Shown here: positions 31,658 through 39,338 of the stretch, piece after piece
Layout of the letters: every line of letters begins with the position of its first letter
Numbering within the stretch: position 1 is the first letter of the stretch
Assembly (NCBI GenBank): GCA_021779135.1
Contig: JAJYBH010000016.1
Location: forward strand, 1 to 39,338
DNA length: 39,338 nucleotides
DNA from: Deltaproteobacteria bacterium
Lineage (GTDB): Bacteria; Desulfobacterota; Desulfuromonadia; Geobacterales; Pseudopelobacteraceae
Direction of reading: 5' to 3'
Notes under the pieces: generated by a model
What the model saw: the letters and a program-made list of their open reading frames with translations, nothing else
What the model was told of the DNA's origin: nothing
Databases searched by the model: none
Program-made: the position numbers and the translations under genes

Positions 31658-32260
31658 TTAATGCCTGTGGCGTCGTCGATGCCACCAGACGTAGACCGCC
31701 ACCAGGATGCTGCTGAACAGGAGCACCCAGGCCACTGCCCGGTGGGAATATTGCATGATCAGGTCCTGGTTCTCGCCGATGGCGAAACCGATCCCGGCCA
31801 GGATCGTACACCAGATCCCGGCGCCTGCCAGGGTGTAGAGCGAGAATTTGATGTGATTCATGCCGGAAAGCCCGGCCGGGATCGAGATAAGGTGGCGCAC
31901 CACCGGCAGAAGCCGGCCGATGAAGGTTGATATCTCGCCATGGCTGAGGAAAAACTGTTCGACACGCTGGAACTTGTCCGGCGGGATCAGCACGTACTTG
32001 CCGTATTTGAGGATCAGCGGCCGCCCCAGGTGGTGAGAGACGAAGTAGTTGATATAGGCCCCTATCAGGCTGCCGAACGAGCCGCAGAGTATGGCGACAG
32101 GCATGCTCATCTTGCCCTGGTAGGCCAGATAGCCGGCCGGCGGCATGACCAGCTCGCTTGGTATCGGGATGACGGAGCTTTCCATGGCCATCAGCAGGAA
32201 GATGCCGGGATAGCCCATAACGCCGATGGTATCCAGCAGCCATTGAATGATAATATGCAT
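31658..32260 (-). CDS. DedA-family membrane protein
   Basis: A 200-aa integral membrane protein of the DedA/SNARE-associated (VTT) family, implicated in polyprenyl-phosphate or phospholipid flipping. The signature helices are present: FLLMAMESSVIPIPSELVMP near residue 20, the reentrant GSFGSLIGAYINYFVSHHLG, and GRLLPVVRHLISIPAGLSGM with the conserved FxGR...R/P...PAG pattern. Three to four further membrane segments follow, ending in a His/Arg-rich tail. It is divergent from the methionine-folate gene with 77 bases between. Confidence 0.92.
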   Translation of the reverse strand: MHIIIQWLLDTIGVMGYPGIFLLMAMESSVIPIPSELVMPPAGYLAYQGKMSMPVAILCGSFGSLIGAYINYFVSHHLGRPLILKYGKYVLIPPDKFQRVEQFFLSHGEISTFIGRLLPVVRHLISIPAGLSGMNHIKFSLYTLAGAGIWCTILAGIGFAIGENQDLIMQYSHRAVAWVLLFSSILVAVYVWWHRRRHRH

Positions 32261-32337
32261 TTAGATCTCCGCCGGGGTGTGAAAACAGGAACATCCCTTA
32301 TACCCCAGGGCGGTAATTCCGGCAACAGAAAGTAACC

Positions 32338-34176
32338 ATGAATATCCTGGAACGACTGAAAACAGAGGTTCTGACCGGCGACGGCGCTGTGGGTACCATG
32401 CTGTATGCCAAGGGTGTCAGCCTCGAAAGCAATTTCGAACACCTCAATCTTGTACGCCCCTCCCTGGTCCTGGAACTGGCCATGGAATACGCTGCTAGCG
32501 GAGCGCAGGTGATCGAGACCAACACCTTCGGCGCCAATCGCACCAAGCTTGCGGCCATCGGTCTTGGCCACAAGGTAGCTGAAATCAATGCCGCCGGGGC
32601 CCGTATCGCCCGTCAGGCAGCGCCACCCGGCAGCGGGATTCTGGTGGCCGGTTCGGTTGGGCCGCTGCTGCTGCTCAAAGGCGACGAGCGTGAGTTGTCC
32701 GGTGATGAAATGGAAGCGGTGTTCCGTGAACAGTGCCAGGCCTTGGCAACAGCCGGCATTGATTTCATCCTGCTGGAAACCTTTGCAGCCTTGCCGCAGC
32801 TTGAGGCAGCGGTTCGTGCCGCCCGTGAAACCGGCCTGCCGGTGTGTGCCAGCATGGCTTTTCTGGAGGGAGGGCGCAGCGGCGACGGTACCTCGGTGGA
32901 GTCTTTCTGCCAGGCCATGGAACGGGCAGGCGTCGATATGCTCGGGGCCAACTGCGGCGCCGGACCTTTGGAACTGGTCAAGGTCATCGGCAGGCTGGCC
33001 GGGCTGACGGGCAAGCCGATAGCGGCTTATGCCAACAGCGGCTTTCCCGAGTACCATGACGGACGCTATATCTACCGCACAACCCCGGGCTACTTTGCCG
33101 ACATGGCCAGGGAGATGGCCGCTGCCGGCGCCAACCTGATCGGCGGCTGTTGCGGTACAACCCCTGAACATATTGCCGCCACGGCCCGTGCCCTGTCCGG
33201 GACCAGACCGCAGCCCCGAAAGCCGATGCCGGCCATCAGCATGGCCACACCCGCCGCAGCGGATACGCCCGGCCGCACATCATTTCTGGACAACTGGGGC
33301 GCTCGCAAGGTGATCACCGTGGAACTCGATCCCCCCAAGGGGCTGGAGTGCGGCAGGATCCTAGAAGGGTGCCGCCGCCTGAAGGAGGCCGGCGCGGATG
33401 CCATCAACCTGGCCGAGAACCCGCTGGCGCGACCCCGCATGGGCAACATCGCCCTGGGGAGTCTGATCCAGCGCGAGGTGGGCATCGAGGTGATCATCCA
33501 TGTCACCGGTCGCGACCGCAACCTGATCGGCATGCAATCCGACCTGATGGGCGCCAGTCTGCTGGGTCTCCGTACGGTACTGGCGGTGACCGGTGACCCG
33601 GCCACCATGGGGGATCATGCCGGGGCCAAGTCGGTCTTTGACCTGCACTCTTTTACCCTGATCAAGCTCCTGAGCGACCTGAACAGAGGGGTGAACGCCA
33701 TTGGCAACCCCATCGGCGGCGGGACCGGATTTACTATCGGCGCGGCCTTCAACCCCAATACGCGGGACAGCGCGCTGCAGGCCCGCCGTTTACGCAAGAA
33801 GGTAGACAACGGCGCGGCGTTTGCCCAATGCCAGCCGATCTATGATCCGGCCCTGTTCTTCGAAACGCTGGAGTTGACCCGCGACTGCGGCATCCCGATT
33901 TTACCGGGGATCATGCCGCTGGTCAGCCAGCGCAATGCCGAGTATCTGCACAACGAGGTGCCGGGTATCTCGGTGCCGGAATCCATCCGCGGTCGTATGA
34001 AGGGCTTGGAAAAAGAGGCCGGCGTACGGGAAGGCCTGGCGATCGCCAGGGAGTTTATCCAGGAGGTCTTTGACGCCGCCGGGGGCTTCTACCTGATCCC
34101 TCCCTTCGGGAAATACGAACTGGCCCTGGAACTGATCGACTATATACATTCGCTTGAGAGGACGTGGAAAAAATGA
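32338..34176 (+). CDS. bifunctional homocysteine S-methyltransferase / 5,10-methylenetetrahydrofolate reductase
   Basis: A 612-aa fusion. Residues 1-285 are the homocysteine methyltransferase barrel: GDGAVGTMLYAKG, IETNTFGANR, and the zinc cysteines in GANCGAGP and GGCCGTTPEH. From about residue 315 it is a MetF-type flavin reductase: VITVELDPPKGLE, DAINLAENPLARPRM, LRTVLAVTGDPA, AQCQPIYDP and GIMPLVSQRN. Such fusions make methyl-THF and transfer methyl groups to homocysteine for methionine synthesis, though the methyl donor of this class is not settled. The start follows GAAAGTAACC without a strong ribosome site. Its stop overlaps the lipoprotein start by four bases. Confidence 0.93.
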   Translation: MNILERLKTEVLTGDGAVGTMLYAKGVSLESNFEHLNLVRPSLVLELAMEYAASGAQVIETNTFGANRTKLAAIGLGHKVAEINAAGARIARQAAPPGSGILVAGSVGPLLLLKGDERELSGDEMEAVFREQCQALATAGIDFILLETFAALPQLEAAVRAARETGLPVCASMAFLEGGRSGDGTSVESFCQAMERAGVDMLGANCGAGPLELVKVIGRLAGLTGKPIAAYANSGFPEYHDGRYIYRTTPGYFADMAREMAAAGANLIGGCCGTTPEHIAATARALSGTRPQPRKPMPAISMATPAAADTPGRTSFLDNWGARKVITVELDPPKGLECGRILEGCRRLKEAGADAINLAENPLARPRMGNIALGSLIQREVGIEVIIHVTGRDRNLIGMQSDLMGASLLGLRTVLAVTGDPATMGDHAGAKSVFDLHSFTLIKLLSDLNRGVNAIGNPIGGGTGFTIGAAFNPNTRDSALQARRLRKKVDNGAAFAQCQPIYDPALFFETLELTRDCGIPILPGIMPLVSQRNAEYLHNEVPGISVPESIRGRMKGLEKEAGVREGLAIAREFIQEVFDAAGGFYLIPPFGKYELALELIDYIHSLERTWKK

Positions 34177-34604
34177 AACACTGCTATCGGATTATGATGA
34201 TTTTTGTGATGGTGTCGCTCTGTTCGTGCGCGTATGCCCTGAAGGCTAAACAGGCCAACATCCGCGAGGAATTCAATCGGAGCATGAAAGAGTACAACAA
34301 GATGCTGCGCTGGCGCGATATAGAAAATGCCGGCATGATCTATCTGGACCCAGAATTGCGGGATGAATACATGAAGAGTGCCGAGGATATCAAGAAGCGG
34401 GGGGTTACCATCACCGACTACCGCATCCTGACCTCGGAGTGCACCCCGGAAAAAGGAACCGCCGAGGTGATTGCGGAGTTCGATTACTATGCGCTTCCTT
34501 CCAACCGCATCAAGACCCTCACCTATCACCAAAAGTGGACTTATCTCGATACCGAGGATAAGAAAGGCTGGCAGCTGAAATCCGGGCTGCCCCCCTTTGA
34601 CTAG
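34173..34604 (+). CDS. small putative lipoprotein
   Basis: A 143-aa protein. ATG 34173 overlaps the preceding stop (ATGA), with GAGAGGA upstream; a GTG three codons earlier is less likely. A signal sequence ([16 protein letters not shown]) ends in the lipobox-like LCSC, suggesting a lipidated, membrane-anchored protein. The mature region is charged and contains [20 protein letters not shown] and C-terminal strands ([23 protein letters not shown]), resembling NTF2-like small lipoproteins. Function unknown. Confidence 0.75.
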   Translation: MKHCYRIMMIFVMVSLCSCAYALKAKQANIREEFNRSMKEYNKMLRWRDIENAGMIYLDPELRDEYMKSAEDIKKRGVTITDYRILTSECTPEKGTAEVIAEFDYYALPSNRIKTLTYHQKWTYLDTEDKKGWQLKSGLPPFD

Positions 34605-34612
34605 CCCCGTCG

Positions 34613-35518
34613 ATGGCAGACCTGTCTGAACAGATAGTTGCCTTTTGCAGGTACCTCGATACGGAGCGGAATGTGTCACCTCACACCCTGGCCGCCTACC
34701 GGCTGGACCTGGAGCAGTTGGCGGCTTTCGTGGCCCGCGAAAGCGGTACGCCCACCCGAGTCGGGGATGTCGATCATCTGTTGCTGCGTCGTTATCTGGC
34801 GCAGCTGGGGAAACGCGACAAAAAGAGCACAGTCGGCCGGAAACTGGCCGCCATACGGAGTTTTTTCCGATATCTGGTGCGGCAGGCCGTGGTTGAAAAA
34901 AACCCGGCGGAATTGATTGCCACCCCCAAGAAGGAAAACCGCCTGCCGTTTCATCTGGATATCGACCAGGTAACCACCCTGGTCGAGGCGCCCCGGGATG
35001 CCGAGAGATACGCCCTGCGTGACCGGGCGATCCTGGAGATGCTGTATTCCTGCGGTCTGCGGGTGTCAGAACTGACCGGCCTGGCTATCGGCGACCTTGA
35101 TCTTACGGGCGGGATGGTTCGTGTGCTGGGGAAAGGCAACAAGGAGCGCATTGTGCCGGTGGGGAGCCGTGCCGTGGAGGCTATCCGGAAGTACCTGCAG
35201 GGTCGGGGTGAACTGGGCGGCAGTGGACCGCTCTTTTTGAACACACGCGGCCAGCGGATCAATCGCCGCAGCGTGGCGCGCATCGTTGATGCTCATGTCT
35301 TGCGAATAGCCGCCTTCAAGCGCATCTCGCCGCATATCCTGCGGCATACCTTTGCCACCCATATGCTGGAGGGGGGGGCGGATCTGCGCGCCATACAGGA
35401 ACTGCTTGGCCACGCCTCTCTTTCAACTACCCAGAGATACACCCATGTCGGCATCGACCGCTTGATGGAGGTCTACGACAAGGCCCATCCCAAGGCGCAC
35501 ACAAAAAAAGAGGGGTGA
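34613..35518 (+). CDS. xerC: Xer-type tyrosine recombinase
   Basis: A 301-aa site-specific recombinase of XerC/XerD length. The N-terminal SAM-like domain starts [22 protein letters not shown]. The catalytic residues are Arg in [11 protein letters not shown], Lys in [14 protein letters not shown], His-x-x-Arg in [17 protein letters not shown], the second His in [11 protein letters not shown] and the nucleophile Tyr in RYTHV. It resolves chromosome dimers at dif with a partner Xer. Whether it is XerC or XerD is not clear from sequence. It lies outside the transposon and shows no sign of being mobile. Confidence 0.88.
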   Translation: MADLSEQIVAFCRYLDTERNVSPHTLAAYRLDLEQLAAFVARESGTPTRVGDVDHLLLRRYLAQLGKRDKKSTVGRKLAAIRSFFRYLVRQAVVEKNPAELIATPKKENRLPFHLDIDQVTTLVEAPRDAERYALRDRAILEMLYSCGLRVSELTGLAIGDLDLTGGMVRVLGKGNKERIVPVGSRAVEAIRKYLQGRGELGGSGPLFLNTRGQRINRRSVARIVDAHVLRIAAFKRISPHILRHTFATHMLEGGADLRAIQELLGHASLSTTQRYTHVGIDRLMEVYDKAHPKAHTKKEG

Positions 35519-35533
35519 AATCGCTCACCCCTC
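35502..35533 (-). terminator. rho-independent terminator of the Roadblock genes
   Basis: GAGGGGTGA (35510-35518) and TCACCCCTC (35525-35533) form a perfect 9-bp stem with a 6-base loop; on the minus strand it is followed by a T-run (complement of 35502-35509). It overlaps the end of the convergent recombinase gene. Confidence 0.85.
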
Positions 35534-35557
35534 GTGCCGGCCTTGTATGCGGACAAA

Positions 35558-36223
35558 TTATCCGATCTTTATCTCGACGTTGTCCCCTTCGTTCAACTGC
35601 AGTTTTTTCTCTATGCCCGGCCCGACGATGATCGTGCCGTCAAACTGCTGGTCAATATCTTTCATGATCATAACCGGAAAGGTCCCGCTGGTGCCGGCTG
35701 TCGCGTTGATCAGGGTGAGCTTTTTGAAAGCGGATTTGTAGAATTCGCTTATGTAGGAGGAGGTCGGCTGGCTGACGGCGATCATGCCGAGTGAGTCGAA
35801 GCTTTTACTGGCATCGCGGTTGGCGAGATGGCTGATGCGGAGCCTGAGAATGCTGCTGTCGGCGGTTTCTCCGGCAATTTCGGCGATATTCGGGAGCAAT
35901 GCCCCCAGTTTTTTCACCGCCAGTTTGAGGGTGATGTTCAGTACCGGCAGGTTGATGTTTTTGGTGCACAAGAGGCATAGCAGGGCCCCCGGGAAGGCCT
36001 TGATGATGATGCGTCCCTCGGCGTAGCGAAGATCAATGATATCGAGAGAACGGGAAATCTGAAGCCCTTGGGTGCATTCCAGAACGAGCCCGGCAGCCGA
36101 ATGGAGAGATTCTGCATCGATGAGAGGGGGAAATGCATGATCTACAACAGCTCCGTTTTCATTGAAAACAGCACTTCCGATAACACCTTCAACACTATTT
36201 ATGTGACGCAGGATGTCCTGCAT
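35558..36223 (-). CDS. Roadblock/LC7-domain protein
   Basis: A 221-aa protein. The first 120 residues have the Roadblock/LC7 pattern (a start helix, VIGSAVFNENGAVVDHAF, then GRIIIKAFPGALLCLLC and a long helix with LNITLKLAVKKL). Such proteins bind small GTPases of the MglA type or other signalling partners. The C-terminal 80 residues (SFDSLGMIAVSQ...) are a second alpha/beta segment. It follows the DUF4388/Roadblock gene by 12 bases on the same strand, implying one signalling unit. Confidence 0.75.
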   Translation of the reverse strand: MQDILRHINSVEGVIGSAVFNENGAVVDHAFPPLIDAESLHSAAGLVLECTQGLQISRSLDIIDLRYAEGRIIIKAFPGALLCLLCTKNINLPVLNITLKLAVKKLGALLPNIAEIAGETADSSILRLRISHLANRDASKSFDSLGMIAVSQPTSSYISEFYKSAFKKLTLINATAGTSGTFPVMIMKDIDQQFDGTIIVGPGIEKKLQLNEGDNVEIKIG

Positions 36224-36235
36224 GAGACCATCCTC

Positions 36236-36940
36236 CTATTTACCCGGCATCAAGGCGGACTTGATCTCGCCTTCCACACTTTCCAGGTTGAATTCAGGTT
36301 TGACGGCAATGCTCAAATAGTGTTGCCTGGAATCATACATCAGCAAGTGAAAGTCGCTGGTATGTACAGCGGCTGCCTTGGCGTCTCCCAGTCCTATCAG
36401 TTCGCCCAGCTGGTTGCCTATCCTGGCCAGAAAAAGGCCCTTGGCTGATAGTGAGGTTGCTTCAACACTGGTGTCTTGGAGTGGTGTGCCATTTTTGTCC
36501 AGAAGTACTGCGTAGGTGACGCCATTAATCTCCTGGAGACGTGCAGCGACCTTGCTCATGGTGCGCCGTGGGGTTACCGAAGGGGCGTTCCCCCCCCCTG
36601 AATCCGCGCCGTTGGCACGTTCCTCATCCAGTCGGCGCAGCGCTTCCAGTAACAGAAAATCGGTGCGGTAGTGAATGGAACAGGTGTTGGAGGTCATCTC
36701 CGGGTGGATATTGAAGTTCCCGCCAGGCCATTTGATGATCTGGTAGATGGCTTCTTCACCGGTCTCATTGCCCTGGACGGCGTGGATAATCTCGCCGTCG
36801 GCGAAATAGATGATACCTTCACTGTTGCCATAAATGACAGTGATGCAGCCGGTGTATTTGTTGTGGCTTTTGAGCTGGATGACATCGGTGAGGGAGAGCC
36901 CGGCAACCGCGCCTTGAAATCCATTTAAGTTGTCAGCCAT
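36236..36940 (-). CDS. DUF4388 plus Roadblock-like signalling protein
   Basis: A 234-aa protein. Residues 5-95 are a DUF4388/PatA-like domain (GLSLTDVIQLKSHNKYTGCI, GIIYFADGEIIHAVQGNETG, IIKWPGGNFNI), common in Geobacter and myxobacterial signalling proteins. After a Gly/Ser linker, residues 125-230 resemble a Roadblock domain (LQEINGVTYAVLLDKNGTPL). It is the first gene of the pair ending at the terminator at 35502. It probably senses or relays polarity or motility signals through a small GTPase; this is inferred from family context. Confidence 0.8.
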   Translation of the reverse strand: MADNLNGFQGAVAGLSLTDVIQLKSHNKYTGCITVIYGNSEGIIYFADGEIIHAVQGNETGEEAIYQIIKWPGGNFNIHPEMTSNTCSIHYRTDFLLLEALRRLDEERANGADSGGGNAPSVTPRRTMSKVAARLQEINGVTYAVLLDKNGTPLQDTSVEATSLSAKGLFLARIGNQLGELIGLGDAKAAAVHTSDFHLLMYDSRQHYLSIAVKPEFNLESVEGEIKSALMPGK

Positions 36941-37051
36941 CTGTTCCAGCCTGTTCTAGTCGAGGAATATGCGCACCGGCATTGGTGAGCAAAGCGTAAT
37001 ATATAAACCATACCTGCTCGATAAGTTCAAGTATGAAATGGAACCCGGAAT

Positions 37052-37081
37052 ATAAAAAACCCCGCCGGTTTCCCGGCGGGG
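37052..37081 (-). terminator. rho-independent terminator of the CoA-transferase gene
   Basis: CCCCGCCGG (37060-37068) pairs perfectly with CCGGCGGGG (37073-37081) around TTTC; the minus-strand transcript runs into a T-rich tract (complement of 37052-37059). It lies 40 bases beyond the stop. Confidence 0.9.
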
Positions 37082-37121
37082 TAAGAAGGAAATGGAAACA
37101 ACCTTGATAAGGGTAAACAGG

Positions 37122-38717
37122 CTATTCGCAAAGATCCAATTTGATATCCCAGTTCTTGATCTTCATGGTGCCGTTCTTTTCCAGGTTGAGGTGCATCTTG
37201 AAGGCGCGATCCCACAGTTGCGGCTCGTGGGCAACCTTGCGGCGGAGGCATTCTGACAGCGCCATTTCATAGTACTCGGTCAGGATCGGCTTGTAATCCG
37301 GATGGGCACACTTCTCGATAATGACCTTGGCGCGGTCACGCGGGCAGAGGCCGCGAAGGTCGGCCAGTCCCTGCTCGGTTATCACGCAGTCCAGGTCGTG
37401 CTCGGTGTGGTCGATGTGTGAGCAGTGCGGCACAACGCAGGAAATGCCGGTCGGGTCGGTCTTGGAAGGACGTGATGACGGGGTGTGCATCATTTTCAGA
37501 TAGCCGTTGCGCAGGAAGTCGCCGGAGCCGCCCAGACCGTTGATCATGCGGGTTCCGCCGACCAGGGTCGAGTTGGCATGAGCGTAGATGTCGATCTCGA
37601 CCGGGGTGTTCATGGCGATGCAACCGAGACGACGGATCGGTTCCGGTGCATTGGAGATGGAGAGCGGCCGCAGTGTGATCTTGTCGAAGTATTTGTCCAT
37701 GTTCTCGAAAAACTTCGGGAAGCCCGGTGTCGCCGAGAGCGAGAGCGAACAGGAAGAGGCGTGGTCCAGTTTGCCCGAGTCGAACAGGTCGAGCATGGTG
37801 TCCTGGAGCACCTCGGTATAGACGGAGAGGTTGTAGAACGGGCCCTTGGCCAGGCCGCCGATGACGGCGTTGGCGATGGAGCCGACGCCCGACTGAAGAG
37901 GCAGAAGGTTGTCCGGCAGACGGCCCATCTTTACTTCGTGGGTGAAGAACTCGATAACGTGGTTGGCAATGGCTTCCGAGGTGTCATCCTGCTCTGCGAA
38001 GGCGCGACCCTGGTCACGCAGCTTGGACTCGACCACGGCGATGATCTTCTTGGGGTCGCAGGGGATCGAGGTTGAACCGATGCGGGTACCGGCCTTGGTG
38101 ATGCCCAAGATCTGGCGGTTGGGCGGGGTGCCGCAGGAGACCAGGTCGTGGATACCTTCGAAGGAAGGCTGGCCGGTGTTGACCTCGATGATGATCCGGT
38201 CGCACATCATCAGTATCTCGGGGATCACACCGCAGGAGGAGGTCGGCACCAGGCTGCCGTCTTCGGTAATGGCCGATACTTCGATGATGGCTAGGTCAAG
38301 TCTGCCGGTTGGTGCGTCCTTGGTGTAGAAACCGTAGCCAAGATCCTGGGCGAACAGGGAGAGGTGCTTGTCACCCATGCGGATGCGGCCTTCGTTGATG
38401 CCGGCAGCGATGTTCTTGCCGGTCTGGTAGGGCCAGCGGCGGTCAATCATGTCGTTGACTGCCCAGCGGTCTTCGGTCTCGGCGCCGACGGAGGCGCCGA
38501 TGAAGAGGTTGAACTTCCACTTGCCCTGAAGGTTGTTTTTTTCAACATGCTCGGCCACGGCAATCGGAACAACTTTCGGGTAACCGGCCGGGGTGAAGCC
38601 TGACCAGCCAAGATTCATGCCGGGCTGGAAGAACTGGATCGTTTCTTCAGCGGTCATAACCTTGCTTAAAAGTGACTTGTGGCGTACGCGGTCTTGCAGG
38701 GTTCCATAATCTGACAT
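37122..38717 (-). CDS. acetyl-CoA hydrolase/transferase (probable succinyl-CoA:acetate CoA-transferase)
   Basis: A 531-aa family I CoA-transferase of the Ach1/ScaCT type. Motifs include LGWSGFTPAGYPKVVP near the N terminus, the GxxNAV element (GVGSIANAVIGGLAKGPF) and, after VIE(V)NTGQPSFEGIHD, the C-terminal SPSR-like region and VITEQGLADLRGLCPRDRA. In Geobacter, enzymes of this type activate acetate with succinyl-CoA, coupling acetate uptake to the TCA cycle, which fits the proposed host. Hydrolase versus transferase activity cannot be told from sequence alone. Length is normal, with its own promoter and terminator. Confidence 0.92.
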   Translation of the reverse strand: MSDYGTLQDRVRHKSLLSKVMTAEETIQFFQPGMNLGWSGFTPAGYPKVVPIAVAEHVEKNNLQGKWKFNLFIGASVGAETEDRWAVNDMIDRRWPYQTGKNIAAGINEGRIRMGDKHLSLFAQDLGYGFYTKDAPTGRLDLAIIEVSAITEDGSLVPTSSCGVIPEILMMCDRIIIEVNTGQPSFEGIHDLVSCGTPPNRQILGITKAGTRIGSTSIPCDPKKIIAVVESKLRDQGRAFAEQDDTSEAIANHVIEFFTHEVKMGRLPDNLLPLQSGVGSIANAVIGGLAKGPFYNLSVYTEVLQDTMLDLFDSGKLDHASSCSLSLSATPGFPKFFENMDKYFDKITLRPLSISNAPEPIRRLGCIAMNTPVEIDIYAHANSTLVGGTRMINGLGGSGDFLRNGYLKMMHTPSSRPSKTDPTGISCVVPHCSHIDHTEHDLDCVITEQGLADLRGLCPRDRAKVIIEKCAHPDYKPILTEYYEMALSECLRRKVAHEPQLWDRAFKMHLNLEKNGTMKIKNWDIKLDLCE

Positions 38718-38865
38718 CTGTCTACCTCCATGTTTGTATTTGCTGTCAACAGGCTCGAATACACGTCCTGAAATTCTCGAAAACGCCGAGGCAAGTCATT
38801 GATAAAACACGAATAAATCCCGCTAGTTATAATGTATACAAATGTAAGGATTTTAGTAAAACCGG

Positions 38866-38894
38866 ATTTTACTCATCCGGGAATGCTTAGTCAA
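38866..38894 (-). promoter_or_regulatory. candidate promoter for the CoA-transferase gene
   Basis: On the minus strand TTGACT (38894-38889), 17-base spacer, TAAAAT (38871-38866). The -10 is overlapped by a CCGGAT/ATCCGG inverted repeat (38862-38867 and 38875-38880) that may be an operator. The leader to the start is about 140 bases. Confidence 0.5.
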
Positions 38895-38965
38895 GATAAA
38901 AGTATACACAATATCTCGTTCCGTTTATGGATTCAGGGCAGCACTGTCGAAGTCGGCCGACCTGT

Positions 38966-39256
38966 TCAGTTTTCGTAGTCCACGGCCACGATGGAGGAAC
39001 AGACCGATTTCATATGGGGAATGACTTCACCGGCGTGGTAGGGGTGAACCTGGTACGCTTGCAGATCTTCAATCGAGTCAAATCTCGTCAGAAGGGCGAT
39101 GTCGTATGAGCGTTCGGAGCGGATAACATCGACCCCCGCCTCAAGGTGCCGCAGTTGACTGATTTTCCCCTGCATGCTGAGTAGTTTGTCACGTGTCGCG
39201 GACAGGTTTTCGGCGGTGGGATCGGCTAACTTGAACATGACGATATGTGTGACCAT
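38966..39256 (-). CDS. Dabb (stress-responsive A/B barrel) domain protein
   Basis: A 96-aa protein starting MVTHIVMFKLADPT with AAAGGAG just upstream. The Dabb/ferredoxin-like barrel pattern is seen: HIVMFKL, a helix with LLSMQGKISQL, LEAGVDVIRSERSYDIALLTRF and the end helix YQVHPYHAGEVIPHMK. Members form small dimeric barrels; some are cyclases or stress proteins, but many have no known role. It is a stand-alone gene; the remaining bases to the right edge hold only its upstream region. Confidence 0.88.
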   Translation of the reverse strand: MVTHIVMFKLADPTAENLSATRDKLLSMQGKISQLRHLEAGVDVIRSERSYDIALLTRFDSIEDLQAYQVHPYHAGEVIPHMKSVCSSIVAVDYEN

Positions 39257-39338
39257 AGTGTGATTCTCCTTTACTGGCGTGTGATGTAAAAGTGGGAATA
39301 TTGTTATATCGGCTAACTGTTCGAGGACGTCTCGTCAC

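Noticed and set aside
31410-33171. Long open frames overlapping pgeF, the DedA gene and the start of the methyltransferase-reductase gene
   Set aside because: Low-complexity Arg/Pro/His-rich products in the shadow of well-recognised genes; no motif and no ribosome site.
34613-35518. Tyrosine integrase of an integrative element
   Set aside because: Its length and motifs match housekeeping XerC/XerD, it lies outside the transposon, and no tRNA or attachment repeats flank it.
37485-38328. Plus-strand open frames within the CoA-transferase gene
   Set aside because: Antisense shadows of a complete, motif-bearing enzyme gene with its own promoter and terminator.
1-39338. tRNA or rRNA genes
   Set aside because: I found no cloverleaf-like or rRNA-like sequence by eye in the intergenic regions; a tRNAscan/Rfam run would settle it.

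Overview
The window looks like a chromosomal segment of a Geobacter-type bacterium (Desulfuromonadales/Geobacteraceae). This is inferred from gene content: a fused homocysteine methyltransferase/methylenetetrahydrofolate reductase, an acetyl-CoA hydrolase/succinyl-CoA:acetate CoA-transferase, DUF4388 and Roadblock proteins, and a sigma54 two-component pair. No database search was possible.

Left flank (1-8743): a small membrane protein, a CoA-disulfide/persulfide reductase with a C-terminal rhodanese domain, an OsmC protein, two small secreted proteins behind a candidate sigma54 promoter, a sensor kinase with an NtrC-type regulator, a CHAP-like secreted protein, and the 3' part of comM. Right flank (30460-39338): the 5' part of comM, pgeF, a DedA protein, the methionine/folate fusion enzyme, a lipoprotein, a Xer recombinase, two Roadblock/DUF4388 proteins, the CoA-transferase and a Dabb protein. 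These genes look GC-rich and ordinary.

Middle (8744-30459): a 21.7-kb, visibly more AT-rich Tn7-like transposon that splits comM. The 5-bp target duplication TCCTT (8739-8743 and 30460-30464), related termini (TCTCAGAAAC / TTTCGGAAAC) and a perfect 17-bp subterminal inverted repeat define both ends. Removing the element plus one TCCTT restores a 510-codon comM frame exactly. tnsA-tnsB-tnsC-tniQ run inward from the left end. A divergent TnsE-like gene runs inward from the right end, and both terminal genes have an ATG inside the terminal repeats.

The cargo is a set of defence-like modules. (1) vsr, a C5-cytosine methyltransferase, and an opposed three-gene operon of a double-GHKL ATPase, a receiver-domain protein and a HAD phosphatase. 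(2) An Eco29kI-like GIY-YIG restriction endonuclease, a ribbon-helix-helix regulator and a second C5 methyltransferase. The regulator leader carries three CCGCGG sites at exact 10-bp spacing; CCGCGG is the site cut by Eco29kI. (3) A ParA ATPase with a small partner, and a DUF5677 protein. (4) A secreted DNA/RNA nuclease with a small overlapping partner. (5) An IS3-family remnant. (6) An XRE repressor/ImmA protease pair divergent from a cassette encoding a 56-aa basic protein and a protein with a ubiquitin-E2 active-site motif (HTN...GSIC) plus a SEC-C zinc motif. A sigma70-like promoter overlapped by a TTCACAnnTGTGAA operator drives that cassette. The most novel-looking parts are the E2-like cassette under XRE/ImmA control, the GHKL-REC-HAD module beside Vsr/Dcm, and the CCGCGG operator-like array.
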